In this document: positions 11,173 through 21,699 of the stretch, one piece after another
Numbering within the stretch: the stretch's first letter is position 1
How the letters are laid out: every line of letters starts with the position of its first letter
From: Cinclus cinclus
Taxonomy: Eukaryota; Chordata; Aves; Passeriformes; Cinclidae
Direction of reading: 5' to 3'
Assembly: GCF_963662255.1 (NCBI RefSeq)
Contig: NC_085047.1
Span: 10,780,347 to 10,844,346, forward strand
DNA length: 64,000 bases
Made by a program: the position numbers and the translations under genes
Notes under the pieces: generated by a model
Database searches by the model: none
Seen by the model: only the letters and a program-made list of their open reading frames with translations
Told to the model about the DNA's origin: nothing

Positions 11173-14100
11173 AATACTCCTTGTACATATGAAAGTTCTG
11201 TTTTGGAAGAGTTCATTAATCTCAACTTGTTTAAGTCTGGTCTGGTAAACGCATCATTTGTGTCATGACATCACCCCAACTTGTGACAGTAAATGCCATA
11301 AGAATTCATATCAAGGTGTTACAAATCTTGCATTTATATGTTTGACTGATAATTTCACAGTGGAAAAAATATCTGGGTCATCACTTTCCAGAGGCACCAG
11401 TGTCTGTGTTTCTATTCCTGGTCAACATCAGAAGGCGCTCCAGTGCCTGCTCGAGTGGTGTTTTCCCTGCTGACACAACGAGACAGACAGAACTGTAAAT
11501 GTTATTGTGAGGCACAGTAGTTTCCATGTGGGAGAAGGGCTGGTAAGTTTTAAACTACCCTCTTTTGGCTTAAAGAAGCCTTCAGTGCTTTTATTCTACC
11601 CTCTTGATTTAGCTGTTTCTGTTGAAAGGGCAGACTTTGACCTCCTGTAAACAAGCTGCATGCAGGTTTTTAAAGGTGCTCCTCCCAGTTTGGGAGCATG
11701 TACAAAATCCACGTCGGCTGCTTGATATACCTGTAACTTCAGTGGGTGAAAGCCAGCCCCAGACTGTCTGAAGTGGCTCAGTTTCAAATGTTAAAGTGAT
11801 ACTGAAAACTAGCAATGACACTATTTTTTCCTGCACCTTTGAGTTGATTACTGATCTTGCTGAGTGCAGTGAAGGAGGCTCCAGCACTGAAAGCTGGTTA
11901 TGGAGAAACACCTTCTTAGGCAGGCAAGAATATTTCTCTGTCCCTCCATGCTTCATTAACATTTCACTGAACTCAGCTGGGACAAGAGCCTCCAGAGCCC
12001 ACTTCTCTTGGAAAAAATGTTTCCTTTCAGAACCTGACATTTCCCAGCTGGAACTGGATCTGTTTCTACAAAATTCAAAAAGCAAGCATAGCTCATGGCT
12101 ATTAAAGTGTAATTTTTCTGATGTGCATCCATCATTCATGCTGGTGACCTAATCCCTGTGAAGTCAATGGGAGAGAAAAAAGAAGACAATTTGCAGACTC
12201 TAAAAGATCCACACATCTGCTCAGAATTCTTCCACGATGCCCCATGCACATGAGTTAAAACGTGTAGTATTTGCATGAAGGATTTGACAAACAATTTAAA
12301 GTAAGTAAGACTTGAAAAAGCTGTGACCTCTTCCACAAACAATTCAAGAAGGAATTAACAGAAAAAGAAACACCCACCATTTGCATAATTCATAAATAAT
12401 TACTTTTTCAGTTCTCTTTTCTGTCCATACCCTGCCAGGAAGGGACATGCTATAACCGCAACCATGAGTTTTTTTTCTCTTGTTTAATGTTTTTATCTCT
12501 TGTGCTCTTCCAAATGGTTGTAAGTTTTGCAACCACTGCAGCTAGGTATGTCTCACTGAGTTCAGCTATGTGATTAACACCAGCAAGGACCTCCAGCTCT
12601 GCTTCTCTCTTTTTAATTCATCAACTTGCATAAAGCATTAGTTAACTCACATGCACAATCCCCCTGAATAAGTCACCAGGGTAAGCAAAAATTACCTGTT
12701 TAGGTTCTCTGAGTCAGATTCTTAGTATGGCTTTAATCACAGTCTTTCTTTTCACTTCCAAAGTGTCATTCAGGCTCACATCACTGGTTGCCACCTGGTC
12801 ACAGAGAAGCACACAGTAGCCTGGGTTCAAACCTGTACAGTGCTGACAGCTGCATTCAGCTGAGCTCCAGATATTCTTCACCTGCAGCCTTTGGTTCTTT
12901 TCCTTCTCACTGAGGTGTGTAAAACCTCCTAATAATCATCACTATGAGAAATAGGTCTTTTATCCAGCTCTCTTGAGGGAACTGTATACTTCTGGGAGCC
13001 TCTGAAAGCAGCCTGTCCTATGAACCTGCAGTACCAAGGAAGCCACAGATAGCAGAGGACTAGAGATTTGTGTTCATAAATTGTCAGGCCAGAAGGGGAA
13101 ACGACAGTAATGAGGCAAGGTCCTGCTTAGTTCAGATAACCATCCCTGCCTCTAAGCTATCCATGTAATGAACCCCCTCATCAACACATTTGCCAAAAGA
13201 GCATTAAATCACCCCCATCTGTCCTCATCCATCCAGCTTTACCTTTGTGATGTTGCTCAGGGAAGAGGATCACTGGATTAACAGGTTATAAAACCAGGAG
13301 CTGCTTGGAGAAACTGAAATACAAAGCTGAGCTCCAGACCCTGAGTTACAGGTGAAGGCTCCTCATTGAGTTAGGGCAATTTTAAGATCCATTGAAGCTA
13401 AACTGCCTTTTTTTTTTATGTCAGTGTATCTCAAAGCTATTTTAAATTGGAGTCTGCTAAAACCTCAAAGGGGCTGTTATGACACAGATCACCAGTGAAT
13501 AAGGATTTCTGGTATGTCCCCTCTATAATACTTGCTGCAGGGTTGTAGGATGAAAATTAAGGACACTATCTCCTTAAAGCTCTCCCACATTTTCTGACTT
13601 TTCAGATAATATTTCTCTTCTCCAAATCTTTTTATCATTTTATCTCATTTCCCCTGGCTCCTTCCATTGGCCTCACCCCTGGTTTATTCTACAATTTGCT
13701 TCCTTCCCCTCTCCTGCTGCCCACAGCAGCTCCATTTCTCTCTGAAAGCCCTCTCCAGGACTAGATTTCAGCTTTGCCTGGTATGCTTTAGGCCACTGTC
13801 AGCTTTCCTCACACTCAAGACTCATCTTTCTTCCTGCTGCCCATGTCTTTCCCCCTCCCCCAGCAAGTGCCATGAGCTGCTATGAGTTTTCACATGGATT
13901 TGCTTCCCTCATGAGCTTCTTCAACATATAACCTGCAGTTCCTTTCACTTTATCCTTAATTAATTTAAACAACAAATGTTTCCTGTTCCCAGACTGTGTG
14001 TACCATCAGATGCTCCCTTTATCCATCAGAACTATCTGTCCTCCAGATTCTTTTTTGTTCCTTTTTTTCTGTAGCGATCTTCAAAATTATCAGTCCTATT

Positions 14101-14486
14101 GAAACACTCCTTAAGCTGAAAACACTCCTGAGGTCTCCCATAACTTCAGTTTTCTTCAATGAATAGGGTGGTGTTGGTATAAACCATTAATTTACCTGCA
14201 CTATTCATATTTCAATGGCCTCAGTTCTATTCAATGTCTTAAATGAAAAGTGATTTTCTGAAGCATGCACTGTATTTACGTTTTTCTTTAAATGTAGTAT
14301 CTCAGCTGGAAAGCTAAGCATGTTTTCCTTTTCCCTTTCACATCAGAGAAACTTTCACTTTCATTCCCTGTCCTATGATCTAAAAGCACTCTTTCTTTTG
14401 CTCACTTTTCTCATCACTGCTGGATATAGATGTCCTAGTAGAAAGTTGTCCCAACAGACACCAAATGAGACAGAAATAACACCAGT
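11173..14486. other. Anonymous non-coding sequence
   Basis: No supported gene. Open frames of 118 codons (plus) and 176 codons (minus) overlap at 11609-12152 on opposite strands; neither has splice sites or a recognisable domain, and mutual openness argues for chance. The stretch 13660-13890 is pyrimidine-rich (CTTCC/CTCC runs). Confidence 0.5.
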
Positions 14487-14630
14487 AAAAAAAAAAAATA
14501 CAATAAAAAATAAAGCAGACAAACCCCTGCTTAGTTAGAAACATTGAAAAACAAACAAACAAAAAACCTCAACAACTACCCAAGCAAGCAAACAAACAAA
14601 AAAACCCTACACAAGGTGACAAAAAACCCA
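14487..14630 (+). repeat. A/C-rich low-complexity stretch
   Basis: Successive A-runs and AAAC/CAAA units (including AACAAACAAACAAA near 14550 and CAAGCAAGCAAACAAACAAA near 14580) form an interrupted A-rich simple repeat. It has no coding or retroposon context. Confidence 0.75.
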
Positions 14631-15669
14631 AGGAATTCTCCTTGCCCCATGTATATTAGTTCTTCCTGAGGCCCCCTCCCAGTTGCAGTGGCAAAATACC
14701 TTAGAGTAGTTTCCCAAAGGTCAACACAATGCTGCAGTAATATTTCCTTTCCTTCCTTCAGTGGATTTATTTTGTCAACGATTGTTCTCTGCCTCAGCAA
14801 AACAGCCTTGGCTCTTTTCTCTATTTAGCTCTTGTGGGGCTGAATCCTGCAGCAGCAGTCCCAGTGAAGCTGGTGGGAGTGCTGACTCCGTAAGAACCAG
14901 ATGTGTCCCATTGAATAATTATCCAGGGCTGAATGAGCTCCTAGAAGTTGTGTGTGAAGACAAGCATCCACATTGAGAGGCTGTTAACCAAAGCAGGAGT
15001 CCCACTAAAACAACCTTCCCCACTGCCTCCCAACAACACCCTCACCAACCTCTTCAAATAAATATTTCCACTAAAAATCCCCAAACAGATAGAGATAAGA
15101 TTTTGACAAAGAGAAATGGCGTTATTATAAAAGAGATTGGAGCACTAAACCTTCCCCAACTTTTGATCCTTAAACAGAGGTTAGCTGGGGTTTTTCTGCC
15201 GTAGAAATGCATGCAAACCTTCCTAGTAGAAACACACTCTCTGAAGTTTTGAAAAAAGTATGTCAGAGCCATAGGAAGGTGGAGGTCTTATTAATACTGA
15301 GGAGTATTCAGTAACCACAGGATTTAGCAATTTAACTACTAGAGTAGTATCCTATTGACACCCTAGTTGCTGTTGATTTTCTGGCCTATCTTCCACATTT
15401 TTCTCTCCAGCCACTTGCAGATATATTCTGTGTGAAAAATAGGGGAAAAAATTGTTCTCCAGGTGAAATCAGTGAAGAGTTAGTGTGTCATTTAAGTATT
15501 TAAAATTCACAGTCACGTGTTAAAGGCAGCCTTCAAATTTTAAAATATTCTTTCTAGTAAAAAATAGCATGAACTATGAAAAATCTGAAACAGCCAGAAA
15601 ATATTTCAAAGGCACTGTGCCTAACATCTTAGTGATGATGATGAACTCACTGGTAGATAAGTGATTCAC
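14631..15669. other. Anonymous non-coding sequence
   Basis: No supported feature. This would be intron if the exon candidate at 15695 is real. Confidence 0.5.
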
Positions 15670-15694
15670 CTCTTTTTTTCCCTATTTCTTTTAG

Positions 15695-15811
15695 GAGATG
15701 AAATCCAACAACCCAGAAGAAGAACCTTATGCCATTGGTGGGATAGAGGCGAATATGGAGAAAGATCTAAAATTCTGGAGGTTCATTCAAGGAACAAAAT
15801 CCCTTTTGTAG
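15695..15811 (+). CDS. Candidate terminal coding exon, gene not recognised
   Basis: A strong splice acceptor (pyrimidine tract from about 15670 ending in TTCTTTTAG, AG at 15693-15694) is followed by a frame of 38 codons to a TAG at 15809-15811. The peptide begins EMKSNNPEEEP and ends FWRFIQGTKSLL. It is hydrophilic and acidic, then aromatic, unlike the F/L/S-rich chance frames elsewhere. No good GT donor follows, which fits a last exon, and AATAAA at 16129-16134 followed by T-rich sequence could be its polyadenylation signal. I recognise no family. A competing frame is open from 15661 to 16206 across the same bases. It could equally be a non-coding RNA exon or coincidence; no upstream exon was found in the window. 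Confidence 0.2.
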   Translation, partial: EMKSNNPEEEPYAIGGIEANMEKDLKFWRFIQGTKSLL

Positions 15812-16128
15812 CCTTTCTGACAAGGACCCACTGTTTCTCAGGGGTTGAACATTGGTGCACTGCACTTTTGCTCAGGGAAGAGGAACTTTATACCTTTTTC
15901 AAAATAAGGGAGAGAAACAGGGCAAAAAATACAGTGTTCATTAAAAGACTCCCTTTGGAGCTGTTTCCTGAAGGAATCAGCTTGCAAATTAACATCTTTG
16001 GGTCTCTGACTTGCCACCCTGAATCCAACTGGATCTTGTTCTTCAAACCAGAGATTCTTCCAGCTTCCACAGCTTTAGTTAAGCTGATGCAACATGTCCA
16101 TGTTGTCAGAAGATCCACATATCAAAGG

Positions 16129-16134
16129 AATAAA
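16129..16134 (+). terminator. AATAAA, possible polyadenylation signal
   Basis: The canonical hexamer is followed within 40 bp by a T/GT-rich stretch (TTTTTTGTCTTTCC, then GGGTTTTT). It lies about 320 bp after the stop of the candidate exon at 15695. AATAAA is frequent in AT-rich DNA, so the link is suggestive only. Confidence 0.25.
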
Positions 16135-16839
16135 GAATTTTTTGTCTTTCCTCTCAACTGGGTTTTTAATTTTTTTTGGTTACTGTATTTCCTGAAAATC
16201 CCATAAGGTGTATGGGTCTGAGCCTCCCATGGGTTTTGACTGAGCTTCAGACAAGTACACTGGATTCATTAAACACAAATATTTAAGCCCACAGAAAACA
16301 GCTCCAGAAAGCCAATGGGACATTTATGCACCATCACTTACCCTGCCATTGCCAGCTAACTGGCACTATGTAATCACACTTGGATTAAAACTTACAGAAG
16401 CTCTTCCATTTTGGTTTGGGTTTTATTTAGTTGGGTTTTGGTTTGTGTTTGTTTTTTGTTTGTTGGGTTGTTTTCCAAAAATCTCCATAAAGAAGATAAA
16501 AAGGGAAAAACCAGCCAGAACAAATTATGCAGGGAGACTCAAATTAGTTCTGCTGACAAACAGAGTGTATTACAATACAAAGTGTATTACTCCCAACATT
16601 GTCAGGTACTGCAGTGGATGGGAGCAGGAGGTGGTCTTCTCCCAGCACTAAGCTGCCCCAGTGAAAAACTTGTAGTTGGACAGGTGAATTAAAACTGGAG
16701 CTTGGGTTTCAGATGAGACATTATCGATCTTTCTGTGGCTTACCTTGAAAGCAGGAGCTAGGAGTCACATCTCCACAGAGATACAGCTCAGCATGGAAGG
16801 ATAAGGCTTTGATGTTATCCTGATCAAAGGGGCATCCTA
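16135..16839. other. Anonymous non-coding sequence
   Basis: No supported gene. A GT/T-rich patch (GGTTTTGGTTTGTGTTTG) lies near 16420-16470. The last 100 bp may be a poorly conserved 5' extension of the CR1 element that follows. Confidence 0.5.
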
Positions 16840-16899
16840 GCCACGGGAAGCAGGGGAAAATGTTGGACTCGATGATCTTGGAGGTCTTTTCCAACCTAA

Positions 16900-16951
<52 letters not shown>

Positions 16952-16965
16952 TGGTTCTGTGTAGG
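16840..16965 (+). mobile_element. CR1 LINE, 3' end fragment
   Basis: The segment contains the hallmark end of avian CR1 retrotransposons: GTTGGACTCGATGATCTTGG, then GAGGTCTTTTCCAACC, then TAAATGAT and a tail of TTCTGTG-type units (GTGGTTCTGTG). It is a 5'-truncated copy in plus orientation, which is the usual state, because CR1 insertion normally loses most of the 5' part. Its tail is split by 47 consecutive T residues at 16904-16950. No reverse transcriptase coding sequence is present. This element is the main reason for assigning the window to a bird. Confidence 0.88.
16904..16950 (+). repeat. Poly(T) tract, 47 bp, inside the CR1 tail
   Basis: Forty-seven uninterrupted T residues sit exactly where the CR1 terminal direct repeat should read ATGATTCTGTG. 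It probably grew by slippage from the short T-run in the tail; an assembly or sequencing length error is also possible at so long a homopolymer. It produces a lysine-run frame on the minus strand that is not a gene. Confidence 0.95.
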
Positions 16966-17346
16966 GGGAAGGCTGGATAGCCCTTGGGAATGGCTGTGAC
17001 TCAGGTTCATTCCCAACCTTTTCCTGGGGCAGGCTGGTATAATCCAGCCCTTTATATGCAAGAGACTGGGGAGAGCACTATAAATATGGAACATCAAAAT
17101 GTCATTTGCACAGTCACTTTAAACAGATATGCCCTAGCACTCTCTTCCTTCTGTGCAGGAAAGATAATAATCGGTTAAACTTTCTCCCAGAACCGTATTT
17201 TAGCATTTTAATTACGGACCCAACACATGCACCAAACACACTCTCACTACAAGATACGCCTTTATAAAGTCAGTACGCTGTGCTGCTGTGACCCAGCAAG
17301 GTCAGTGCCTGCCAGGAATGGCCAAGGAGCCCGCTGGCTGCTGGCC
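16966..17346. other. Anonymous sequence between the CR1 end and the minisatellite
   Basis: No gene is supported. TATA-like strings (TTTATATG near 17051, TATAAATATG near 17080) occur without other core-promoter evidence. GC content rises from about 17280 toward the tandem array. Confidence 0.5.
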
Positions 17347-18312
17347 AGGGACAGGGACACAGGGACAGGGACACAGGGACAGGGGCACAGGGACAGGGAC
17401 ACAGGGACAGGGACACAGGCACACAGGGACACAGGGACACAGGGACAGGGGCACAGGGACAGGGACACAGGGACACAGGGACAGGGACAGGGACACAGGG
17501 ACAGGGGCACAGGGACACAGGGACAGGGGCACAGGGACAGGGACACAGGCACACAGGGACAGGGGCACAGGGGCACAGGGACAGGGACAGGGACACAGGG
17601 ACACAGGGACACCGGGACAGGGACACAGGGACAGGGACACAGGGACACAGGGACACCGGGACAGGGACACAGGGACAGGGGCACAGGGACAGGGGCACAG
17701 GGACACAGGGACAGGGACACAGGGACAGGGACACAGGGACATAGGGACAGGGACACAGGGACACAGGGACAGGGACAGAGGGACAGGGACACAGGCACAC
17801 AGGGACAGGGACACGGACACAGGGACACAGGGACACCGGGACAGGGACACAGGGACAGGGGCACAGGGACACAGGGACACAGGGACACAGGGACAGGGAC
17901 ACAGGGACACAGGGACAGGGGCACAGGGACACAGGGACAGGGACACAGGGACAGGGACACAGGGACATAGGGACAGGGACACAGGGACACAGGGACAGGG
18001 GCACAGGGACACAGGGACACAGGGACAGGGACACAGGGACAGGGACACCGGGACAGGGACACAGGGACACAGGGACAGGGACACAGGGACAGGGACACCG
18101 GGACAGGGACAGGGACACAGGGACAGGGACAGGGACACAGGGACAGGGACACAGGGACATAGGGACAGGGACACAGGGACACAGGGACACAGGGACAGGG
18201 ACACAGGGACAGGGGGACAGGGGCACAGGGACACAGGGACACAGGCACACAGGGACAGGGGCACAGGGACAGGGACACAGGGACAGGGACACAGGGACAC
18301 AGGGACAGGGAT
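17347..18312 (+). repeat. GGGACA-type minisatellite, about 965 bp, G-quadruplex prone
   Basis: The array is a mixture of 6-bp GGGACA and 8-bp GGGACACA units, with variants GGGGCACA, GGCACACA, GGGACATA and GGGACACC. Every G-run of three or four on the plus strand is separated by three to five bases, so any four neighbouring runs satisfy the G3N1-7 quadruplex pattern across almost the whole array; the minus strand is the C-rich (i-motif) partner. Higher-order structure exists: the GGGACACC variant recurs 44 bp apart (17614 and 17658) and again near 17838, 18050 and 18100. The units contain no stop codon in any frame, so long spurious frames run through on both strands. Confidence 0.97.
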
Positions 18313-18520
18313 GGGGACGCGCCCGGGAGGCAGGGGCAGGGCAGTGCTGCCGTGCTGGAATTGCTGCTGGTGGAAGGCTGCTCCCGGGATGCTGGCCGTG
18401 CTGTGCTGGCCGCGGATGTCCCGGGAAAGCCCATCCTGTGCCCTCCTTTGAGCGCTATCTCCCTCTGCTGTCCTGCCGCAGCTCTGCGCTGGGGACACGC
18501 GAGGTGACCTCTGAGGAGCA
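18313..18520. other. GC- and CpG-rich flank of the minisatellite
   Basis: About 200 bp holding more than ten CpGs (for example GGACGCGCCCGGG, GGCCGCGGATG, GAGCGC, ACACGCGAGG) in a window otherwise poor in CpG. CCCGGG occurs three times. It may be a small CpG island, a segment enriched by GC-biased gene conversion next to a recombining minisatellite, or a relic of an older GC-rich sequence. No TATA, exon or promoter architecture was identified. Confidence 0.55.
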
Positions 18521-21207
18521 GCCCAAGACTTGCACAAACGCCTTGAAAAAAATCTTTTCTTGACGCTATTTAGTTTCACGAGCAACGCTTTAATGTCTGG
18601 AAGTATCATTCCCAAGCGCTGGAGACTTCACGGTGGAAAATGCATAAATAAAGAACAGCTGGGAAATGCATTTTCTCCTTATGGAGCTGCCCAATCAGGT
18701 TTCCATTACTAGTAAGGAGTAATAGCCAGAAACAGCTTCTTCTCCGAGAGAGAAGTAACATGAATTTCTAAGAAGCAGAGATTCTCTGAAGAGAGTGGAA
18801 TATGAAAAATGTTTGCAGCTTTTACTTTTTGATGGGAGGAAAACATGGAGCTAACATCTGGCTGAGACAGGGGAAGTCCTTGCACATCCCTGTATCCACA
18901 TACAAGATATCAGGATTCAGAAGATAGCCCATAAGGTGTGTGGGACTGGATAGCACCTCTGACAAACATGAAAGTTTGGATAAAAGCACCCATTTTTATT
19001 GGCACAGATGATTTGAGGATGGTGATTTTTATCCCTTTCAGATAGCATATGATCAGCCTCTCCAACAGCCTCTGGGCTCTTCTTTGTTTGCAGATCAGCA
19101 GAACTTCTAAGCCAGGCTCAGTTCTGAAAGGTAAACTGCCAGCACACTTAGGATTTCAGTTTAATTGATATTTTCCCAATGTTTTCATAAGCAAATCCAG
19201 AAGTTAATTTCCTTCCCTAAACCCATGATGAGTATAATATTCTTGAAGCAGAAAGGTGAGCTCACAGGATGTTTGCAGTGTCAATAGCTATTTTTATGTT
19301 CTCCATGAATGAGCCATGACAATCCTGTCCTGTGTGATAAAACACTTATTAAATCATGGATTGCAAACATGATCCTACAGTCTCAATGGTTTGCTTTTCC
19401 AAATACAAGATAGCAATTTGCTGAGTGAGCTGCTTTGAATTCTTGCAGGCACTGTATTAATTTCTATTGATTTAACAGGGGCCAAAATCTGCTCTTATTT
19501 GGTTGTGAGTCTTTCAGCAGTCAGTGTATGCACGAGAGCACATTCTGCTTTATTCTATTTAATGTGCACATTACAGTTCAAATCCTTCTCTTAAATGTAC
19601 TTAGTGTGAGACACACTGAATGATATTTTATTTACACTAGTAGTGGGAGAAGTGTTGAAATTTTCATTATTCCAGTTTTTAATAGTGTTGAAAAAGGAAT
19701 ATCATGTTTCTCAGTCAGCACCACCCTGTGACCTCTAAGTAGAAGTAATTTGCTCCATATAAATTAGGACAGAGACTCCAGGAGAGCCTCAGCATCATTC
19801 TATAGCTCTATGCAGTACTTTGTGCATCCAATTAACTAATGAAATCTGAATGCAGGGGAGTGGGGAATAAAATTCCTTTTTGTCTTCGAAACATTCCATT
19901 TGCAACAGACAAGAGTGTGGCATTGCCCTGCTGGAGTTACAGTGTAAAGTAATAAAGCAGGGTGCAGTGTCAGACTAGAGAGAAACCCGACCCACACACA
20001 TTAATCTGGGGGTATGGGTCCAGGAGAACGAGGAGTTTTCAAAATCCTTTGCCTTGTTATGGATCCCCATGGCTCCTTGGCAGAAGTCCAGACCCATGCA
20101 TTAGCCATCTCAGAACAGCTTCCTCAGGTTTCTAGAGCCCAAATAACCTCATAATACTGTGCTCTTTCTGGCACTAAAAAGCCTTCCCTAAAATTATATG
20201 TCTTTGAATTCAGGTATTGGTTGACTGGTTTAGCAATTCTACTTTTACCTCAGCTTGTACGTAATTTGAGAAAACTATAAACCAAGAACAGAAGGGCAAC
20301 AATTACACTGTGTCCCTGATATACACAGACCCAACATCCACACACTCCCAAATTAGTATACTAATGATGTTACTGCTTTAATTAACCATGCTACTGTGCC
20401 TGCACTGGACTCTTTCCCAAGAACTGTTCAGGTTACTGCATAAGGCAAGGACACTGATTTTCCTTTAATGCTTTTTTTTTTCCCCCCCTTTATTGACAAG
20501 ACTGCCAAGTTCACAGAAGAATCAATAGCCAAGGATATTCACATAGGATAAGATTTACAAAGCATGTTTCACAGACAGTAACAACTGGGACCTCGGAGCA
20601 CTTACTGGAACCAACAAAATGACAACTGATATGTCCTCCAGTGAATCTATGTTAAGACGTTCTGTCTGCAGTAATTAAAAACTAGGTAATGTCACCTGTG
20701 TGAAAAGCCCACCATAAAATCAGCTCCACTTAGGAGTGTAACTTGACATGTTGACTTTTTCCATCAGCAGCTCTGTCCTCTAAGCCAGTCTCTGGCGCTG
20801 CTAGGGTGAGTAGCACCTTCCTTAACTCATATCAACCAAAGTAATACCCTCTAGTGATCCCTCCTATTTTTCCTACCATCTTTTTCCTTCAGTATTATGT
20901 GTGGGATGGTCTGGCAACTCATTAATTACTCCTGAGCAAATTACTCCTCAGTGGACACACAAAATATTTTTTCACGCGGTTCTTTTTGTCATACATAGAT
21001 TTTGGAGTAATTGCATCTCTCTTTCAATTCTTTGAGCTTATTTAACAAAAGTGATCTTATGCCTGTAAAATAACCAAGTTTTCTGTCGTGTACTTTTAGC
21101 TGTGCACCTAGATATCACTAAGCACAAGGATTCCCTGGGCATTCACAGCGTACAGTATAAATAAATTAAATTGATTATACTTCTTCCTATACTCCAGAAA
21201 CACCTAA
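18521..21207. other. Anonymous non-coding sequence
   Basis: No gene or repeat family recognised. A T/C-run (TTTTTTTTTTCCCCCCC) lies near 20471-20488. A perfect 14-bp palindrome (ATTAGTATACTAAT, 20352-20365) is within the number expected by chance in 64 kb. Confidence 0.5.
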
Positions 21208-21225
21208 ACACACACACACACACAG
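21208..21225 (+). repeat. (CA)n microsatellite
   Basis: About nine CA units, uninterrupted. Confidence 0.9.
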
Positions 21226-21631
21226 TCTTTTTCATACTATTTCATACACAATATTTGTACTGACTTCATGCAGCAACTTTTATGCAGAGAAATAATGAAG
21301 GAAAAGAAAAAGGAACTAACCTTATTATAGCTTATTGCATGTAGGAAGTATTATAAATATTATTAATTGCTTGGCTCTCTTCCTTCTCTGTCACATTTCC
21401 CTCAGGTCTCTGTTCCATGCTCAAGGCCACTATTTGATGGGGGAGGTATAAAGTCATAACAGGCTGATGTAAATTTCCTTTGAGGTGCCTTAAATATCAC
21501 AGATTCCACGAGGGAGATGAAACAGCAATTTTGCTCCTGCTCATAAGTAAGGGGTGGAAGAAATGCTCCTTGTGAAGAGAACTAAACTCATGCCTATTAT
21601 CTAATTGAGGCCAGTATAGTATATTATTCTT

Positions 21632-21699
21632 CAGGTAAATCTTTGATAACACTTATTGCCTTTTGCAGGTGGATCTTTGATAACACTTATTGCCTTTTT
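21632..21699 (+). repeat. 34-bp tandem duplication
   Basis: Two adjacent 34-bp copies (21632-21665 and 21666-21699), each CAGGT then two variable bases then ATCTTTGATAACACTTATTG and CCTTTT. They differ at three positions (AA versus GG after CAGGT, and the last base). High identity suggests a fairly recent slippage or repair duplication. No family was recognised. Confidence 0.92.

Noticed and set aside
11609..12152. Overlapping 176-codon (minus) and 118-codon (plus) frames
   Set aside because: Both strands are open over the same bases, with no splice signals, domain or homology recognised; consistent with chance.
17045..17095. TATA-like strings as a promoter
   Set aside because: No initiator, CpG context or downstream exon; AT-rich strings of this kind are common here.
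17227..18615. Five overlapping long open frames (up to 437 codons) on both strands across the minisatellite
   Set aside because: The repeat units have no stop codon in any frame on either strand, so the frames are an automatic product of the array. The would-be proteins are pure low complexity (GTGTQGQGHRD or SLCPCPCVPV types).
19577..19590. AGTTCAAATCC as a tRNA or SINE B box
   Set aside because: No matching A box upstream and no cloverleaf could be drawn.
20352..20365. Perfect 14-bp palindrome ATTAGTATACTAAT
   Set aside because: About four perfect 14-bp palindromes are expected by chance in 64 kb, more in AT-rich DNA.
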